Part shown: in pieces, positions 35,908 through 44,363 of the stretch
Layout of the letters: the number at the start of each line of letters is the position of its first letter
How positions within the stretch are numbered: position 1 is the first letter of the stretch
Source: Bradyrhizobium forestalis
GTDB lineage: Bacteria; Pseudomonadota; Alphaproteobacteria; Rhizobiales; Xanthobacteraceae
DNA: 64,000 nt
Assembly: GCF_002795245.1 (NCBI RefSeq)
Contig: NZ_PGVG01000020.1
Coordinates: forward strand, 1-64,000
Direction: 5' to 3'
The notes under the pieces: model-generated
What the model was told of the DNA's origin: nothing
The model's database searches: none
What the model saw: only the letters and a program-made list of their open reading frames with translations
Made by a program: the position numbers and the translations under genes

Positions 35908-36234
35908 TTCGATCCCCATCGCCAATTCTTACCAGTCGGATCCCGGAAGCCCCCCGGGGCGTACGACGTGTCTGCAAAATTGCGTTACTGCGACAATCTG
36001 GATTGAGGGGCGCGAACCGTGAAGCAAAAAGCGCGGGCATCTGCCGACTTTTTAGGCGTTTTGACGATTCCGCGAAAGGTTGTCGGCCTGTGTGGCTTCT
36101 TGATCACATTATTTGCATTCCAAAGTCCACGGGAGGCCCGTGTAAGTCCGGGGGTCGTCGGACAGCGTGGCACCCGGGCTACGAATCAAGGCGGGCGCCG
36201 GGAACGGTGGCGACCAAACCGGCTATAGCGATGC
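35908..36234. other. Porin upstream region, no gene seen
   Basis: About 330 bases. No ORF has plausible composition. The porin promoter should be here. A hairpin GCCCCCCGGGGC (near 35950) and CCACGGGAGGCCCGTG (36128-36143) are visible. I considered a tRNA near the latter and found no cloverleaf. Confidence 0.45.
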
Positions 36235-36276
36235 AAAAAGGCCGCAGCGCCTGGCGCCGCGGCCCTTCTGCTTGCA
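36235..36276 (-). terminator. Terminator of the H1-like gene (minus strand)
   Basis: On the minus strand GGGCCGCGGCGCC, loop AGG, CGCTGCGGCC then TTTTTGC. It lies 32 bases after the H1-like stop codon. Confidence 0.85.
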
Positions 36277-36307
36277 GATCCTTCCAAGGGAGACGAGCGG
36301 CCGGGGC

Positions 36308-36682
36308 CTACCCCTGTCCCTCGGCCGGCGCCGATTCCGTAGAAGACGAAGGCATCGCCCAGCTTGTCTCGGCGGCAGGCTCGGGAGCCGGAGCCTCCAC
36401 CGGTGCTGACGGCTTCGGAGCAGGCGCTGCCTTCGCCTTCTTCGGTGCCGCTTTCTTCGCGGCCTTCTTGGGGGCGGCCTTCTTGGCCGACTTTGCCGCA
36501 GCCTTCTTGGCGGCTTTCTTCGGGGCGGCCTTCTTGGCAGATTTCTTAGCTGCTTTCTTTGCAGCCTTCTTGGCAGACTTTTTCGCGGACTTCTTGGCTG
36601 CCTTCTTCGCGGTCTTCTTCGCCGCTACAACCTTTTTGGCCTTCTTGGCCTTCTTGCTTTTCTTCTTCTTCGCTTTCGCCAT
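36308..36682 (-). CDS. Histone H1-like lysine/alanine-rich protein
   Basis: 124 residues from MAKAKKKKSKKAKKAKK. The first 80 residues are repeats of the KKAAKKSAKK/APKKAAKK type, as in bacterial histone H1-like proteins that bind DNA non-specifically. The last 40 residues are Pro/Ala/Glu/Ser-rich and acidic. Such tandem Lys/Ala repeats vary in number between strains. It lies 74 bases after glcF on the same strand, so read-through from the glycolate operon is possible, although the gene has its own ribosome binding site (AGGAGG just before the ATG). Confidence 0.85.
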   Translation of the reverse strand: MAKAKKKKSKKAKKAKKVVAAKKTAKKAAKKSAKKSAKKAAKKAAKKSAKKAAPKKAAKKAAAKSAKKAAPKKAAKKAAPKKAKAAPAPKPSAPVEAPAPEPAAETSWAMPSSSTESAPAEGQG

Positions 36683-36756
36683 CGTGGTCCTCCTGTTGCC
36701 GCCGAACAATGGTCGATCGGGCGTCGCCTCCGGACGAAAGCTCAGCCTTTGAAAGC

Positions 36757-38079
36757 TCAAGCTTGCGCGTTCAATGCCGGCCGCGACCCGCCCGTAGCCC
36801 AATCGAGAAGCTCAATCGTGTGTACGACCGGAACTGACGTGCCACTGGCAATCTGCACCATGCAGCCGATATTGCCCGCGGCAATCATGTCCGGCTTGAC
36901 GCTCGCGATGTTGGCGACCTTGCGATCGCGCAACCGACCCGCAAGCTCGGGCTGGAGAATGTTGTAGGTCCCCGCCGAGCCGCAACACAAATGGCTCTCG
37001 GGTACATCTTTCACCACGAATCCATTCTTGGAAAGCAATTCTTTCGGAAGGCCTGTGATTTTCTGCCCGTGCTGCAACGAACACGCGGAGTGATAGGCGA
37101 CGACGATGTTGTCCTGTCTCGCAGTCGTCGCGAGTTCGAGGCCGGCGACGTATTCGGTGATGTCCTTGGCGAGCGCCGACACCTTCGCCGCATCGGCCGC
37201 GAACGCGGTGTCCTCGCGCAGCAGATAGCCGTAGTCCTTGATGACCGTACCGCAGCCGGAGGTCGTCACCAGGATGGCATCGAGCCCCTCGCCGGCCGCT
37301 TCCTTCCCCCACGCCGCGACGTTGGCGCGAGCTCGCGCCAACGCATCCTGGTCGTTGCCGAGGTGATGAGTCAGCGCGCCGCAGCACTGCTCGTCCCGGA
37401 CCAGGACAACCTCGATGCCATGGCGGGTGAGGAGACTGATGGCAGCCTGGTTGATGCGCGGCGCCAGCACCTGCTGGGCGCAGCCCTGGAGCAGCGCCAC
37501 TCGTCCGCGCTTCTTGCCGAGCGCCGCGAACACGCTGCCCGCGGCAGGCCCTGCCGGCGGCAGCCGGTTCGGGGCCAGCGCCAGCATCGCCTTGATGCGC
37601 TGGATCAATCCGGGCGTCGCCGAAGGCCGGGGCGTCGGCAGCAAGACACTCAGCGGACGGGCCAGCCGCGCCAACCACATGCTGACGCGAAAGCGCTGCG
37701 GGTCCGGCAGGACGAAGGCCAGCACCTGACGCAGCAGCCGCTCGGCCAGCGGCCGCTGATAGCGCTGCTCGATCCGGACCCGGGCCTGGTCGACGAGGTG
37801 CATGTAGTTCACGCCCGAGGGGCAGGTCGTCATGCAGGCAAGGCACGACAGGCAGCGGTCGATATGCTTGACCACCTCGGCCGTCGGCGCCTGGTCCTTC
37901 TCCAGCATCTCCTTGATCAGGTAGATGCGGCCGCGCGGACTATCGAGCTCGTCGCCGAGCAGCACATAGGTCGGACAGGTTGCGGTGCAGAAGCCGCAAT
38001 GGACGCAGGCACGCAGGATCTTGTCGGCTTCCGCGATGTCGGGGTCAGCGAGCTGCGCGAGTGAGAATTCGGTCTTCAT
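36757..38079 (-). CDS. glcF: Glycolate oxidase iron-sulfur subunit
   Basis: 440 residues. Two 4Fe-4S motifs: CVHCGFCTATCP (C25, C28, C31, C35) and CLSCLACMTTCP (C76, C79, C82, C86). Two CCG-type domains follow (QCCGALTHHLG and HLCCGSAGTYN) which ligate further cofactors. GlcF takes electrons from the GlcD/GlcE flavoproteins to the quinone pool at the inner membrane, oxidising glycolate to glyoxylate. The start directly abuts the glcE stop. Confidence 0.95.
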   Translation of the reverse strand: MKTEFSLAQLADPDIAEADKILRACVHCGFCTATCPTYVLLGDELDSPRGRIYLIKEMLEKDQAPTAEVVKHIDRCLSCLACMTTCPSGVNYMHLVDQARVRIEQRYQRPLAERLLRQVLAFVLPDPQRFRVSMWLARLARPLSVLLPTPRPSATPGLIQRIKAMLALAPNRLPPAGPAAGSVFAALGKKRGRVALLQGCAQQVLAPRINQAAISLLTRHGIEVVLVRDEQCCGALTHHLGNDQDALARARANVAAWGKEAAGEGLDAILVTTSGCGTVIKDYGYLLREDTAFAADAAKVSALAKDITEYVAGLELATTARQDNIVVAYHSACSLQHGQKITGLPKELLSKNGFVVKDVPESHLCCGSAGTYNILQPELAGRLRDRKVANIASVKPDMIAAGNIGCMVQIASGTSVPVVHTIELLDWATGGSRPALNAQA

Positions 38080-39315
38080 TCAGCCAGCGCTCCGCGTGAG
38101 CCGCCCCCGGTTGAGAATGGTCTTCGGATCGAAGCTGGCGCGCACCCGCTCGCTCAGCGCGGCAATGCCCGGCGCCTGTGGATGGAACACATCGACATCG
38201 CGCCTGACCTCCTCGGCCGCCCGGATCAGCGTGGCGTGCCCACCGACCGCGTTCGCTCGCGCACGCACGACAGGGGCGTGCGCGTCCGGCTTCGGCGGCA
38301 ATGCCGCCCAGATCAACCCGCCGCCCCAATCGTAGATCAAATCGCCGCCGGTCTCGCGCGCCAATTGAGTGCCGAGTGCCGCGCCCGAGGCCGGCGGACA
38401 GACGATACGCCACACCGGCCAGGCGCCGAGCGCGCCGCCGGCCGCGAACGGCAGCACGTCGCGGATCGCGGCCCACAGCGCGGCAGATGCCGCATCCTCG
38501 ATCAGCGTCGCGGTTCCAAACGGCGCCAGCAATTCGCGCAGCGAGCCGGCGCGGTGCGCGGCAGATGCGGTGATGCCCTCGAGCCGCAGCAGGGTCAGCG
38601 CCTCGCCCTGGCCCACGATGTCACCCAGCCCGTCGGTCCTGGCCCGGAATGCCGATTTCGGCAGGTGCGCCGCACCGGACACGTCGAAGGGCGAGCCGAG
38701 CGCCGCGGTCATGGCCTTGTTGGCGACGGCATCATCTAACCCTCGCAGCAGCAGCGTCCGCTCAGCCTCCGGCTTCGGCATCACCTTCAGCGTGACCTCG
38801 GTCATCACCGACAGCGTACCCCAGGACCCCGCGAGCAGCTTGCAGAGATCGTAGCCGGTGACGTTCTTCACCACCCTGCCGCCGGTCTTGAAGCTGTCGC
38901 CGAAACCGGAAACGGCATGCGCGCCGAGCAGGTGATCGCGGGCGCCGCCCGCCCTGATCCGCCGTGGCCCGGCGAGCCCGGCCGCGATCATGCCGCCGAT
39001 GGTGCCCGATACCGGCGTGCCCAGCAGCGGCGCGGTGTTGACAGGCTCGAAGGCGAATTGCTGGTTCTTGGCATCGATCAGCGCCAGCACATCGGCAAGC
39101 GGCGCCCCTGCCTGGAGCGTCACGATCAGCTCATTGGGCTCGTATGAGGTGACGGCATTGAGCGCAGAGACGTCGAGCACCGCATTGGTCGCCATCGCGT
39201 GGCCGATGCCGCGCTTACCGCCATGACCGATGATCTCGAGCGGCTGCTCATTGGCAATCGCCGCGCGCACCACCTCTTCGACGTCTTTGGCGTCTCTGAC
39301 CTTCAGCGTATCCAC
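38080..39315 (-). CDS. glcE: Glycolate oxidase subunit GlcE (FAD-binding)
   Basis: 411 residues from a GTG at 39315 (VDTLKVRDAKDVEEVV). A GTG 24 bases upstream (39339) is equally possible; neither has a good ribosome binding site. The FAD-binding PCMH fold shows IIGHGGKRGIGH, PVSGTIGGMIAAGLAGPRRIRAGGARDHLLG and KNVTGYDLCKLLAGSWGTL. The C-terminal domain is divergent from GlcD, as usual. It lies 52 bases after glcD and abuts glcF. The annotated reading could extend upstream only by overlapping glcD. Confidence 0.92.
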   Translation of the reverse strand: MDTLKVRDAKDVEEVVRAAIANEQPLEIIGHGGKRGIGHAMATNAVLDVSALNAVTSYEPNELIVTLQAGAPLADVLALIDAKNQQFAFEPVNTAPLLGTPVSGTIGGMIAAGLAGPRRIRAGGARDHLLGAHAVSGFGDSFKTGGRVVKNVTGYDLCKLLAGSWGTLSVMTEVTLKVMPKPEAERTLLLRGLDDAVANKAMTAALGSPFDVSGAAHLPKSAFRARTDGLGDIVGQGEALTLLRLEGITASAAHRAGSLRELLAPFGTATLIEDAASAALWAAIRDVLPFAAGGALGAWPVWRIVCPPASGAALGTQLARETGGDLIYDWGGGLIWAALPPKPDAHAPVVRARANAVGGHATLIRAAEEVRRDVDVFHPQAPGIAALSERVRASFDPKTILNRGRLTRSAG

Positions 39316-39367
39316 GACTGTGCCGGTATCGAAGTTCACAAGGGAAAGCAATTCGTTCGTCGCGGAT

Positions 39368-40861
39368 CTAGAACCGCGGAATATCCGGGAACGCCAGCTT
39401 GCCGGCATGCACATGCATGCGGCCAAGCTCGGCGCAGCGGTGCAGGGTCGGAAACACTTTTCCGGGATTGAGCAGGCCCTGCGCGTCGAAGGCGCATTTC
39501 AACCGCTGCTGCTGGTTGAGGTCGATCTCGCTGAACATGTCGGGCATCAGATCGCGCTTCTCGATGCCGACGCCGTGCTCGCCGGTGAGCACGCCGCCGA
39601 ACTCGACGCAGGCGCGCAGGATGTCGGCGCCGAAGGCTTCGGCGCGCTCGATCTCGCCGGGCTTGTTGGCATCGTAGAGGATCAAGGGGTGCAGATTGCC
39701 GTCGCCGGCGTGGAACACGTTGGCGCAGCCGAGCTGGTATTTTTCCGAGAGCTCGCGGATGCGGGCGAGCGCCTTCGGCAGCGCGCCGCGGGGGATCGTG
39801 CCGTCCATGCAGAGATAATCCGGCGAGATCCGGCCGACGGCCGGAAACGCGGCCTTGCGGCCGGCCCAGAACAGGTTGCGCTCGGCCTCCGAGGTCGAGA
39901 TCTGGCAGGTGGTCGAGCCGCAGGCATTGGCGATGGCCTCGACGCGCGTGATCAGCTCGTCGACCTCGATCTTGGGACCGTCGAGCTCGATGATGAGCAG
40001 CGCTTCGACATCGAGCGGGTAGCCGGCATGGACGAAGGCCTCCGCAGCGTGGATCGCGGGCTTGTCCATCATCTCCATGCCGCCGGGGATGATACCGGCA
40101 CCGATGATGCGCGCCACGCACTCGCCCGCCGCCTCGACTTGCGCAAAGCCCACCATCAGCGCGCGCGCCGTCTCCGGCTTCTGCAGGATCCGTACCGTGA
40201 TCTCCGTGATGACGCCGAGCAGGCCTTCGGAACCGGTGATGACGCCCATGAGGTCATAGCCGGCGTTCTCGGCGGACTTGCCGCCGATGCGCAGGATCTC
40301 GCCGCTCATCAGCACGATCTCGCAACCGAGCACGTTGTTGGTGGTCATGCCGTATTTCAGGCAATGCACTCCGCCGGAATTCTCGGCAACATTGCCGCCG
40401 ATCGAGCAGGCGATCTGCGAGGACGGATCGGGCGCGTAGTAGAAGCCGGCATGCGCGACCGCCTGGCTGATGGCGAGATTGGTGACGCCGGGCTCGGTGA
40501 CGACGACGCGATTGTCGAAATCGATCTCGCGGATGCGCTTGAACTTGCCAAGGCCGAGCAGCACGCCGTCTTCGAGCGGCAGCGCGCCGCCGGACAGCGA
40601 GGTGCCGGAGCCGCGCGGCACCACCTTGATGCCCTGCGCCGCACAATATTTCAGGATGAGCGAGACCTGCTCGGTCGTATCGGGCAGCACCACGACCATC
40701 GGCGGCTGCCGATAGGCGGTCAGCCCGTCGGATTCGTAGGCGCGCATCTCGGCGGGCGTATCGATCACGCCCTCGCCCGGCACGATTGCCCGCAACGCAG
40801 CAATGATCTCCGCGCGGCGCGCAAGCACCGCCTGGTCGCTCGCGGGCATCATGATGGCCAT
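39368..40861 (-). CDS. glcD: Glycolate oxidase subunit GlcD (FAD-linked)
   Basis: 497 residues from MAIMMPASDQAVLARRAE; GAAGGATATGTC precedes the ATG. The PCMH FAD domain shows VVPRGSGTSLSGGALPLEDGVLLGL and SSQIACSIGGNVAENSGGVHCLKYGMTTNNVLG. A C-terminal FAD-oxidase domain ends with GEHGVGIEKRDLM and the conserved DAQGLLNPGKVFP. It is first in the glcDEF operon. An inverted repeat, ATTTG-N6-CAAAT, lies 34-49 bases upstream. Confidence 0.96.
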   Translation of the reverse strand: MAIMMPASDQAVLARRAEIIAALRAIVPGEGVIDTPAEMRAYESDGLTAYRQPPMVVVLPDTTEQVSLILKYCAAQGIKVVPRGSGTSLSGGALPLEDGVLLGLGKFKRIREIDFDNRVVVTEPGVTNLAISQAVAHAGFYYAPDPSSQIACSIGGNVAENSGGVHCLKYGMTTNNVLGCEIVLMSGEILRIGGKSAENAGYDLMGVITGSEGLLGVITEITVRILQKPETARALMVGFAQVEAAGECVARIIGAGIIPGGMEMMDKPAIHAAEAFVHAGYPLDVEALLIIELDGPKIEVDELITRVEAIANACGSTTCQISTSEAERNLFWAGRKAAFPAVGRISPDYLCMDGTIPRGALPKALARIRELSEKYQLGCANVFHAGDGNLHPLILYDANKPGEIERAEAFGADILRACVEFGGVLTGEHGVGIEKRDLMPDMFSEIDLNQQQRLKCAFDAQGLLNPGKVFPTLHRCAELGRMHVHAGKLAFPDIPRF

Positions 40862-40894
40862 GACATATCCTTCCGGCTCGCGCCGCATGATCCA

Positions 40895-40910
40895 ATTTGT
40901 CGCGGCAAAT
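40895..40910. promoter_or_regulatory. Inverted repeat upstream of glcD
   Basis: ATTTG (40895-40899), TCGCGG, CAAAT (40906-40910). The position fits an operator for the glc operon, but it does not match the known GntR/GlcC consensus (TNGTNNNACNA), and no regulator gene is adjacent. Confidence 0.35.
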
Positions 40911-41122
40911 CAACCACGTCCGCGCCTGTTTGGGTAGGCCATCCGAAAGTCGGATCGACGATCCGAGGCGAGTTCGCTCTGGGACAAGTAGGAAATCGTG
41001 AAACCTGTCATGGTTTGGTGGCTTGTCCAAGCCGAGCAGGCCTGCCAAAAGCGGCGGGTCGGCGATTGTCGATCAGGCAAGAGACTGACCAGACCCACCA
41101 GGGAAGAGACGAAGAGCACCCG

Positions 41123-41518
41123 ATGACAAAACTGACTTTTGGCGCACTGACGATCCTCACCATGATTGCCACCGCACCCGCCGCGATGGCGCAGGATGTC
41201 GCGGCCGGCAAGACATCGTTCAACAAGTGCCTGGCCTGCCACGCGATCGGCGAAGGCGCCAAGAACAAGGTCGGCCCCGAGCTCAACGGCCTCAACGGCC
41301 GCAAGTCGGGCACGGTTGAGGGCTATAGCTACTCGGACGCGAACAAGAATTCCGGCATCACCTGGGACGAGGCCGTGTTCAAGGAATACATCAAGGACCC
41401 CAAGGCCAAGATCCCCGGCACCAAGATGGCGTTCGCCGGCATCAAGAACGAGACCGAGATCAACAATCTCTGGTCCTACGTCTCCCAGTTCGACAAGGAC
41501 GGGAAGATCAAGCAGTAA
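41123..41518 (+). CDS. Periplasmic class I cytochrome c
   Basis: 131 residues. A signal peptide (MTKLTFGALTILTMIATAPAAMAQ) precedes a single-heme domain: CLACH (36-40), VGPELNGLNGRKSG, and axial Met in GTKMAFAGI (M102). It resembles soluble cytochrome c550/c2 of Bradyrhizobium (CycA type), an electron carrier between the bc1 complex and oxidases. The start follows AAGAGCACCCG. It is divergent from glcD. A 15-base perfect inverted repeat follows 22 bases after the stop and may terminate it. Confidence 0.93.
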   Translation: MTKLTFGALTILTMIATAPAAMAQDVAAGKTSFNKCLACHAIGEGAKNKVGPELNGLNGRKSGTVEGYSYSDANKNSGITWDEAVFKEYIKDPKAKIPGTKMAFAGIKNETEINNLWSYVSQFDKDGKIKQ

Positions 41519-41540
41519 GCGCGCAAACGGCGACCGCTAG

Positions 41541-41573
41541 AGCTTCGGTTCTGATTGAATCAGAACCGAAGCT
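41541..41573. repeat. AGCTTCGGTTCTGAT palindrome
   Basis: AGCTTCGGTTCTGAT (41541-41555) and ATCAGAACCGAAGCT (41559-41573) are perfect arms with a three-base loop. The wider unit to about 41640 begins TAGAGC and ends GCTCTAA. It may serve as the cytochrome terminator; the sequence is AT-richer than the neighbours and looks like a mobile or dispersed repeat. Confidence 0.75.
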
Positions 41574-41636
41574 GTCGCTCTTTGCTTTGACGCGTTTTCT
41601 TCACGCGAACCGGCATCCACTTCGCTCGAAAACGCT

Positions 41637-42593
41637 CTAATCGGCGGCCGCCTGCGCCGGGATGATCTTGCCGATCATCGTCTCGATCTCCGCCTTCACG
41701 AGATCCGGCACCGCGTTCTGCACCATGTGGCCGAGATCGGGCAGCACGATCAGCTTTGCATTCGGCACCGCCGCGGCGAACGGGCGCGCGTGGATGCTGG
41801 TTTTCACCGTCTTGTCGGGCTCGCCGGCGACGATCGTGACCGGCGCCTTTATCTCGCCATAGCGCGCAACTTGCGCGGCGACGGATTCCTTCAGCGTCAC
41901 CAGATCATAGGCATTGGCGATGAACTCGCGGGGACGCAGCAATAGCGGCGTCGCGGAGTGCTTGACGAAGCCGTCCGGCATGACTTGCGGCAGGAAGACG
42001 TTGCGCGCGCCGGATTCAGCCAGGACATAGCCGAGCGGCAGCGTGATCGTGTAGGCGAGCAGCGGACCGATCACGGGCGTTGCGATGATCTCGTTGTAAC
42101 GGCCGACACCGCCGCGCCAGGGATGAGTGACGGGGGCGAGCATCACGAGACCGGCAACGCGGTGCGGGTGATCGAGCGCGATCCGCGCACCGAGGGCGCC
42201 GCTCCAGGAATGCACCACGAAGACCGCGCGATCGATCCCGAGCTCATGAAGCGCCTCATCGATCATCCGCGCCTGGATCTGCGGCGTCGAATCCTGCCGC
42301 CGACCGCGCGTGCTCCAGCCGTGGCCGGGGCGGTCGATCAGAATCACGCGACGATCCCCGGCGAGGATGTCACCGAGTGGCCGTCGCATCGCTTCGAGAT
42401 TGGAGCTCGCGCCGTGCAGCATCACGATCGGAGGACCGGAATGGCGAGGGCCGATATCGACGACATGAAGCGTCGCGCCATCGACCTCGATCATCCGGCC
42501 CTGCGGCGGAAAGGCGCGTTGCACGGCGACGATTCCCACCTGCGTGACCAGCACCAGTAGAACCAGCGCCGTCACGACTGACATCACGATCAT
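41637..42593 (-). CDS. Membrane-anchored alpha/beta hydrolase
   Basis: 318 residues from MIVMSVVTALVLLVLVTQVG, a signal anchor; the longer reading to 42773 is less likely. Hydrolase motifs: VMLHGASSNLEAM (oxyanion), DRPGHGWS, the nucleophile elbow VVHSWSGALG, GEPDKTV, and LPDLGHMVQ (catalytic His). The organisation is similar to lipase/haloperoxidase-type serine hydrolases. The stop lies within 70 bases of the palindrome at 41541-41573. The N-terminal helix suggests periplasmic location. Confidence 0.82.
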   Translation of the reverse strand: MIVMSVVTALVLLVLVTQVGIVAVQRAFPPQGRMIEVDGATLHVVDIGPRHSGPPIVMLHGASSNLEAMRRPLGDILAGDRRVILIDRPGHGWSTRGRRQDSTPQIQARMIDEALHELGIDRAVFVVHSWSGALGARIALDHPHRVAGLVMLAPVTHPWRGGVGRYNEIIATPVIGPLLAYTITLPLGYVLAESGARNVFLPQVMPDGFVKHSATPLLLRPREFIANAYDLVTLKESVAAQVARYGEIKAPVTIVAGEPDKTVKTSIHARPFAAAVPNAKLIVLPDLGHMVQNAVPDLVKAEIETMIGKIIPAQAAAD

Positions 42594-42922
42594 GGAGAGA
42601 ATCCGGGTGATCCTGGGCACTGGGCAGTTACGGGTCTGATCGGCGGCAGTTTCGCCGCCGGCTTTCCGCGCTTCCACCGAAAATGCCGGGGGCTGTGGAT
42701 ATGTGCATAATTTCAGAACAAAAAAGCTCAATGGAATCAATAATAATCCGAGAGAGGACGCAAGCCCCGGCACAGCTTCATGCAGGCGTCATCGCGGCTT
42801 CCATATAATCGCCATGGTCGGTTCCGCCATCTAGGCGCGGGTGGGCGCCGATCCTCTCGCAACGTCGGGCGATGCGGGAAAGACCGGCAGGATTTGTCCT
42901 GGTTTGAACCGGAGAATTTTCA
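42594..42922. other. Intergenic region, no gene seen
   Basis: About 330 bases between divergent genes, with a moderately AT-rich part at 42705-42760 (CATAATTTCAGAACAAAAAAGC and AATAATAATCC, minus strand) that probably contains the hydrolase promoter. No RNA gene or clear operator is visible. Confidence 0.45.
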
Positions 42923-43105
42923 ATGAGCTTCAGATCGAACGACACTGCGATCGACGAAATCGTCGCGAGCTGCAACGGCGACCTGCGCGGTGCCGTGCGG
43001 GCGCTGCTCCTGATCAACGAACATCTCGAGGCCGAGCTTGCAAAGGCTTACGCCGCAGCCGCCGACCGCAGCCTCGTCGAGCGCGGTAGCAGCGTCCTGC
43101 ATTGA
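42923..43105 (+). CDS. Small helical protein, unknown
   Basis: 60 residues beginning MSFRSNDTAIDEIVASCNGDLRGAVRALLLINEHLEAELAK; ACCGGAG lies 8 bases before the ATG. It is composed of two amphipathic helices with a single Cys. The pattern DLRGAVRALLLINEHLE occurs in small proteins of this genus. No function can be given. It converges with the next, minus-strand gene, ending 7 bases before it. Confidence 0.6.
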   Translation: MSFRSNDTAIDEIVASCNGDLRGAVRALLLINEHLEAELAKAYAAAADRSLVERGSSVLH

Positions 43106-43112
43106 CGCGCGG

Positions 43113-43373
43113 CTAGTTCGTACCGTCCTCCTCCTTTTCCTCCTCGGGCGTGATTACGGGACAGGCGCGGATCGTCGAACGGGCAAGCTTGGCATCGGCC
43201 CTGGACTTGTAGGGACCGTCGCCGAACCAGATGTCGCCGATGATGACCGGATTGCTGGTCACGATATTGCATTTTCCGGTGGCGCGGTTGCCGACCACCC
43301 AGAACGATCCGTCGGCGAAGCTCACCGTCCCCGACGCGAGCAGCAAGACAGCTGCGACCACCAAACGCTTCAT
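43113..43373 (-). CDS. Small secreted protein, unknown
   Basis: 86 residues from MKRLVVAAVLLLASGTVSFADG, a signal peptide. The mature part FWVVGNRATGKCNIVTSNPVIIGDIWFGDGPYKSRADAKLARSTIRACPV has two Cys and an acidic C-terminal tail (EEEKEED). The WVVGNRATGKC...A-A motif recurs in small rhizobial secreted proteins of unknown function. The reading extended to 43436 has no signal peptide and is unlikely. Confidence 0.65.
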   Translation of the reverse strand: MKRLVVAAVLLLASGTVSFADGSFWVVGNRATGKCNIVTSNPVIIGDIWFGDGPYKSRADAKLARSTIRACPVITPEEEKEEDGTN

Positions 43374-43497
43374 GGCTTTCGCTCCTGCCATGCAGGTAGG
43401 CCTGCAACAGGCCCCGCAATAGTCCTCGCGGTGCAACGCTTCGGATCGTGGTTAATCCGGGCACGCCGCAACCACTCAAGAAATGATCGAGTTATAG

Positions 43498-44130
43498 CTA
43501 GATGTCGCGACCTTCGACCTTCTCGGTCAGCGCCTTGACCTGATCGGGGATCTTTTCGAGGTGCGGATTGACGGCGAGCGCCTTGCGATAGGCGTCGAGC
43601 GCGCGCTTCTCGTCCCCGACCTCCTGCATGATCATGCCGAGGCCGGCGAGCGCGCCGAAATGGCGCGGCTCGCGGATCAGCACTTGCTGGATGTCCGCGA
43701 GCGATCGGCCATAGTCGTTCTGCATGTAGTAGAGCGTCGCACGCCGGTTCCAGGCCTCGATGTAATCGGGCCTGAGCTTGATGATCGAATCCAGGAGCTT
43801 GATCGCGACGTCGATCTTCTTCGCGTCGACCGCGGTCTTGGCGCGTGACATCAGAAGCGCGGCGGTGTCGCTCGGGGTCTGGAGCCAGATCGCCCAGATC
43901 CGCGCCTCGACATGCTTGGCGCTGGTCTCGTCGGGCGCCGCCTTCAGCGCGCCGAACAGGAAATCGAGATTCTTGCTGCGATCGACCTTGGGCAGCTTGG
44001 CCGGCGCTTCCGGCAGCTTCTTCTGCTTGCCGGGTGGCTCGACCTGCTGGGCCAAGGCCGGAGCCAAGCCGGCGGTTCCCAGCACAAGGGCCAGACACAA
44101 GGTACGCGCGAGGTGGAATCTGACTGCCAT
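43498..44130 (-). CDS. Secreted TPR-repeat protein
   Basis: 210 residues. A signal peptide (MAVRFHLARTLCLALVLGTAGLAPALA) and a Pro/Lys-rich linker precede at least three TPR-like helix pairs: ARIWAIWLQTPSDTAALLMSRAKTAVDAKKIDVAIKLLDSIIKLRPDYIEAWNRRATLYYMQNDYGRSLADIQQVLIREPRHFGALAGLGMIMQEVGDEKRALDAYRKALAVNPH. TPR proteins act as scaffolds for protein contacts, here probably periplasmic. It shares the strand with rpmJ upstream but a hairpin lies between. Confidence 0.85.
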   Translation of the reverse strand: MAVRFHLARTLCLALVLGTAGLAPALAQQVEPPGKQKKLPEAPAKLPKVDRSKNLDFLFGALKAAPDETSAKHVEARIWAIWLQTPSDTAALLMSRAKTAVDAKKIDVAIKLLDSIIKLRPDYIEAWNRRATLYYMQNDYGRSLADIQQVLIREPRHFGALAGLGMIMQEVGDEKRALDAYRKALAVNPHLEKIPDQVKALTEKVEGRDI

Positions 44131-44152
44131 GGTGAAAGTCTAAACGCGCAAA

Positions 44153-44177
44153 GCCGCCCTTGCAAAGCAAAGGCGGC
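44153..44177 (-). terminator. Hairpin between rpmJ and the TPR gene
   Basis: GCCGCC, then TTGC-AAA-GCAA, then GGCGGC forms an interrupted stem. On the minus strand the following bases (TTTGCGCGTTTAG) give a partial T-tract. It is a plausible terminator of rpmJ, 60 bases after its stop. Confidence 0.5.
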
Positions 44178-44237
44178 GTCAAACTCGTGTGAGACCGTGG
44201 TCTTGCGGGGCGCGCGAGGGCGCCCGGCAGGGCGAGA

Positions 44238-44363
44238 TCAGCCCTGGCGAGCCTTGAAGCGGCGCTGCACCTTGTTGATCACATAGACCCGGCCCTTGCG
44301 GCGGACCAGGCGGTTGGCGCGATGGCGACCGCGCAGCGATTTCAGCGAGTTACGGACCTTCAT
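44238..44363 (-). CDS. rpmJ: 50S ribosomal protein L36
   Basis: 41 residues, MKVRNSLKSLRGRHRANRLVRRKGRVYVINKVQRRFKARQG in content. Length and sequence match the L36 family. The Cys-x2-Cys and Cys-His zinc ligands of the zinc-type form are all absent, so this is the zinc-free (C-minus) form, otherwise seen as a paralogue under zinc limitation but the sole or main form in many alphaproteobacteria. No Zur box is evident. Confidence 0.92.
   Translation of the reverse strand: MKVRNSLKSLRGRHRANRLVRRKGRVYVINKVQRRFKARQG

Noticed and set aside
35908..36234. Possible tRNA or small RNA near CCACGGGAGGCCCGTG
   Set aside because: Hairpin present but no cloverleaf, anticodon arm or CCA-type acceptor stem.
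39230..41518. 762-codon plus-strand ORF spanning glcE/glcD and the cytochrome c gene
   Set aside because: Only its last 131 codons (from 41123) are coding, for the cytochrome. The rest is antisense to glcE and glcD.
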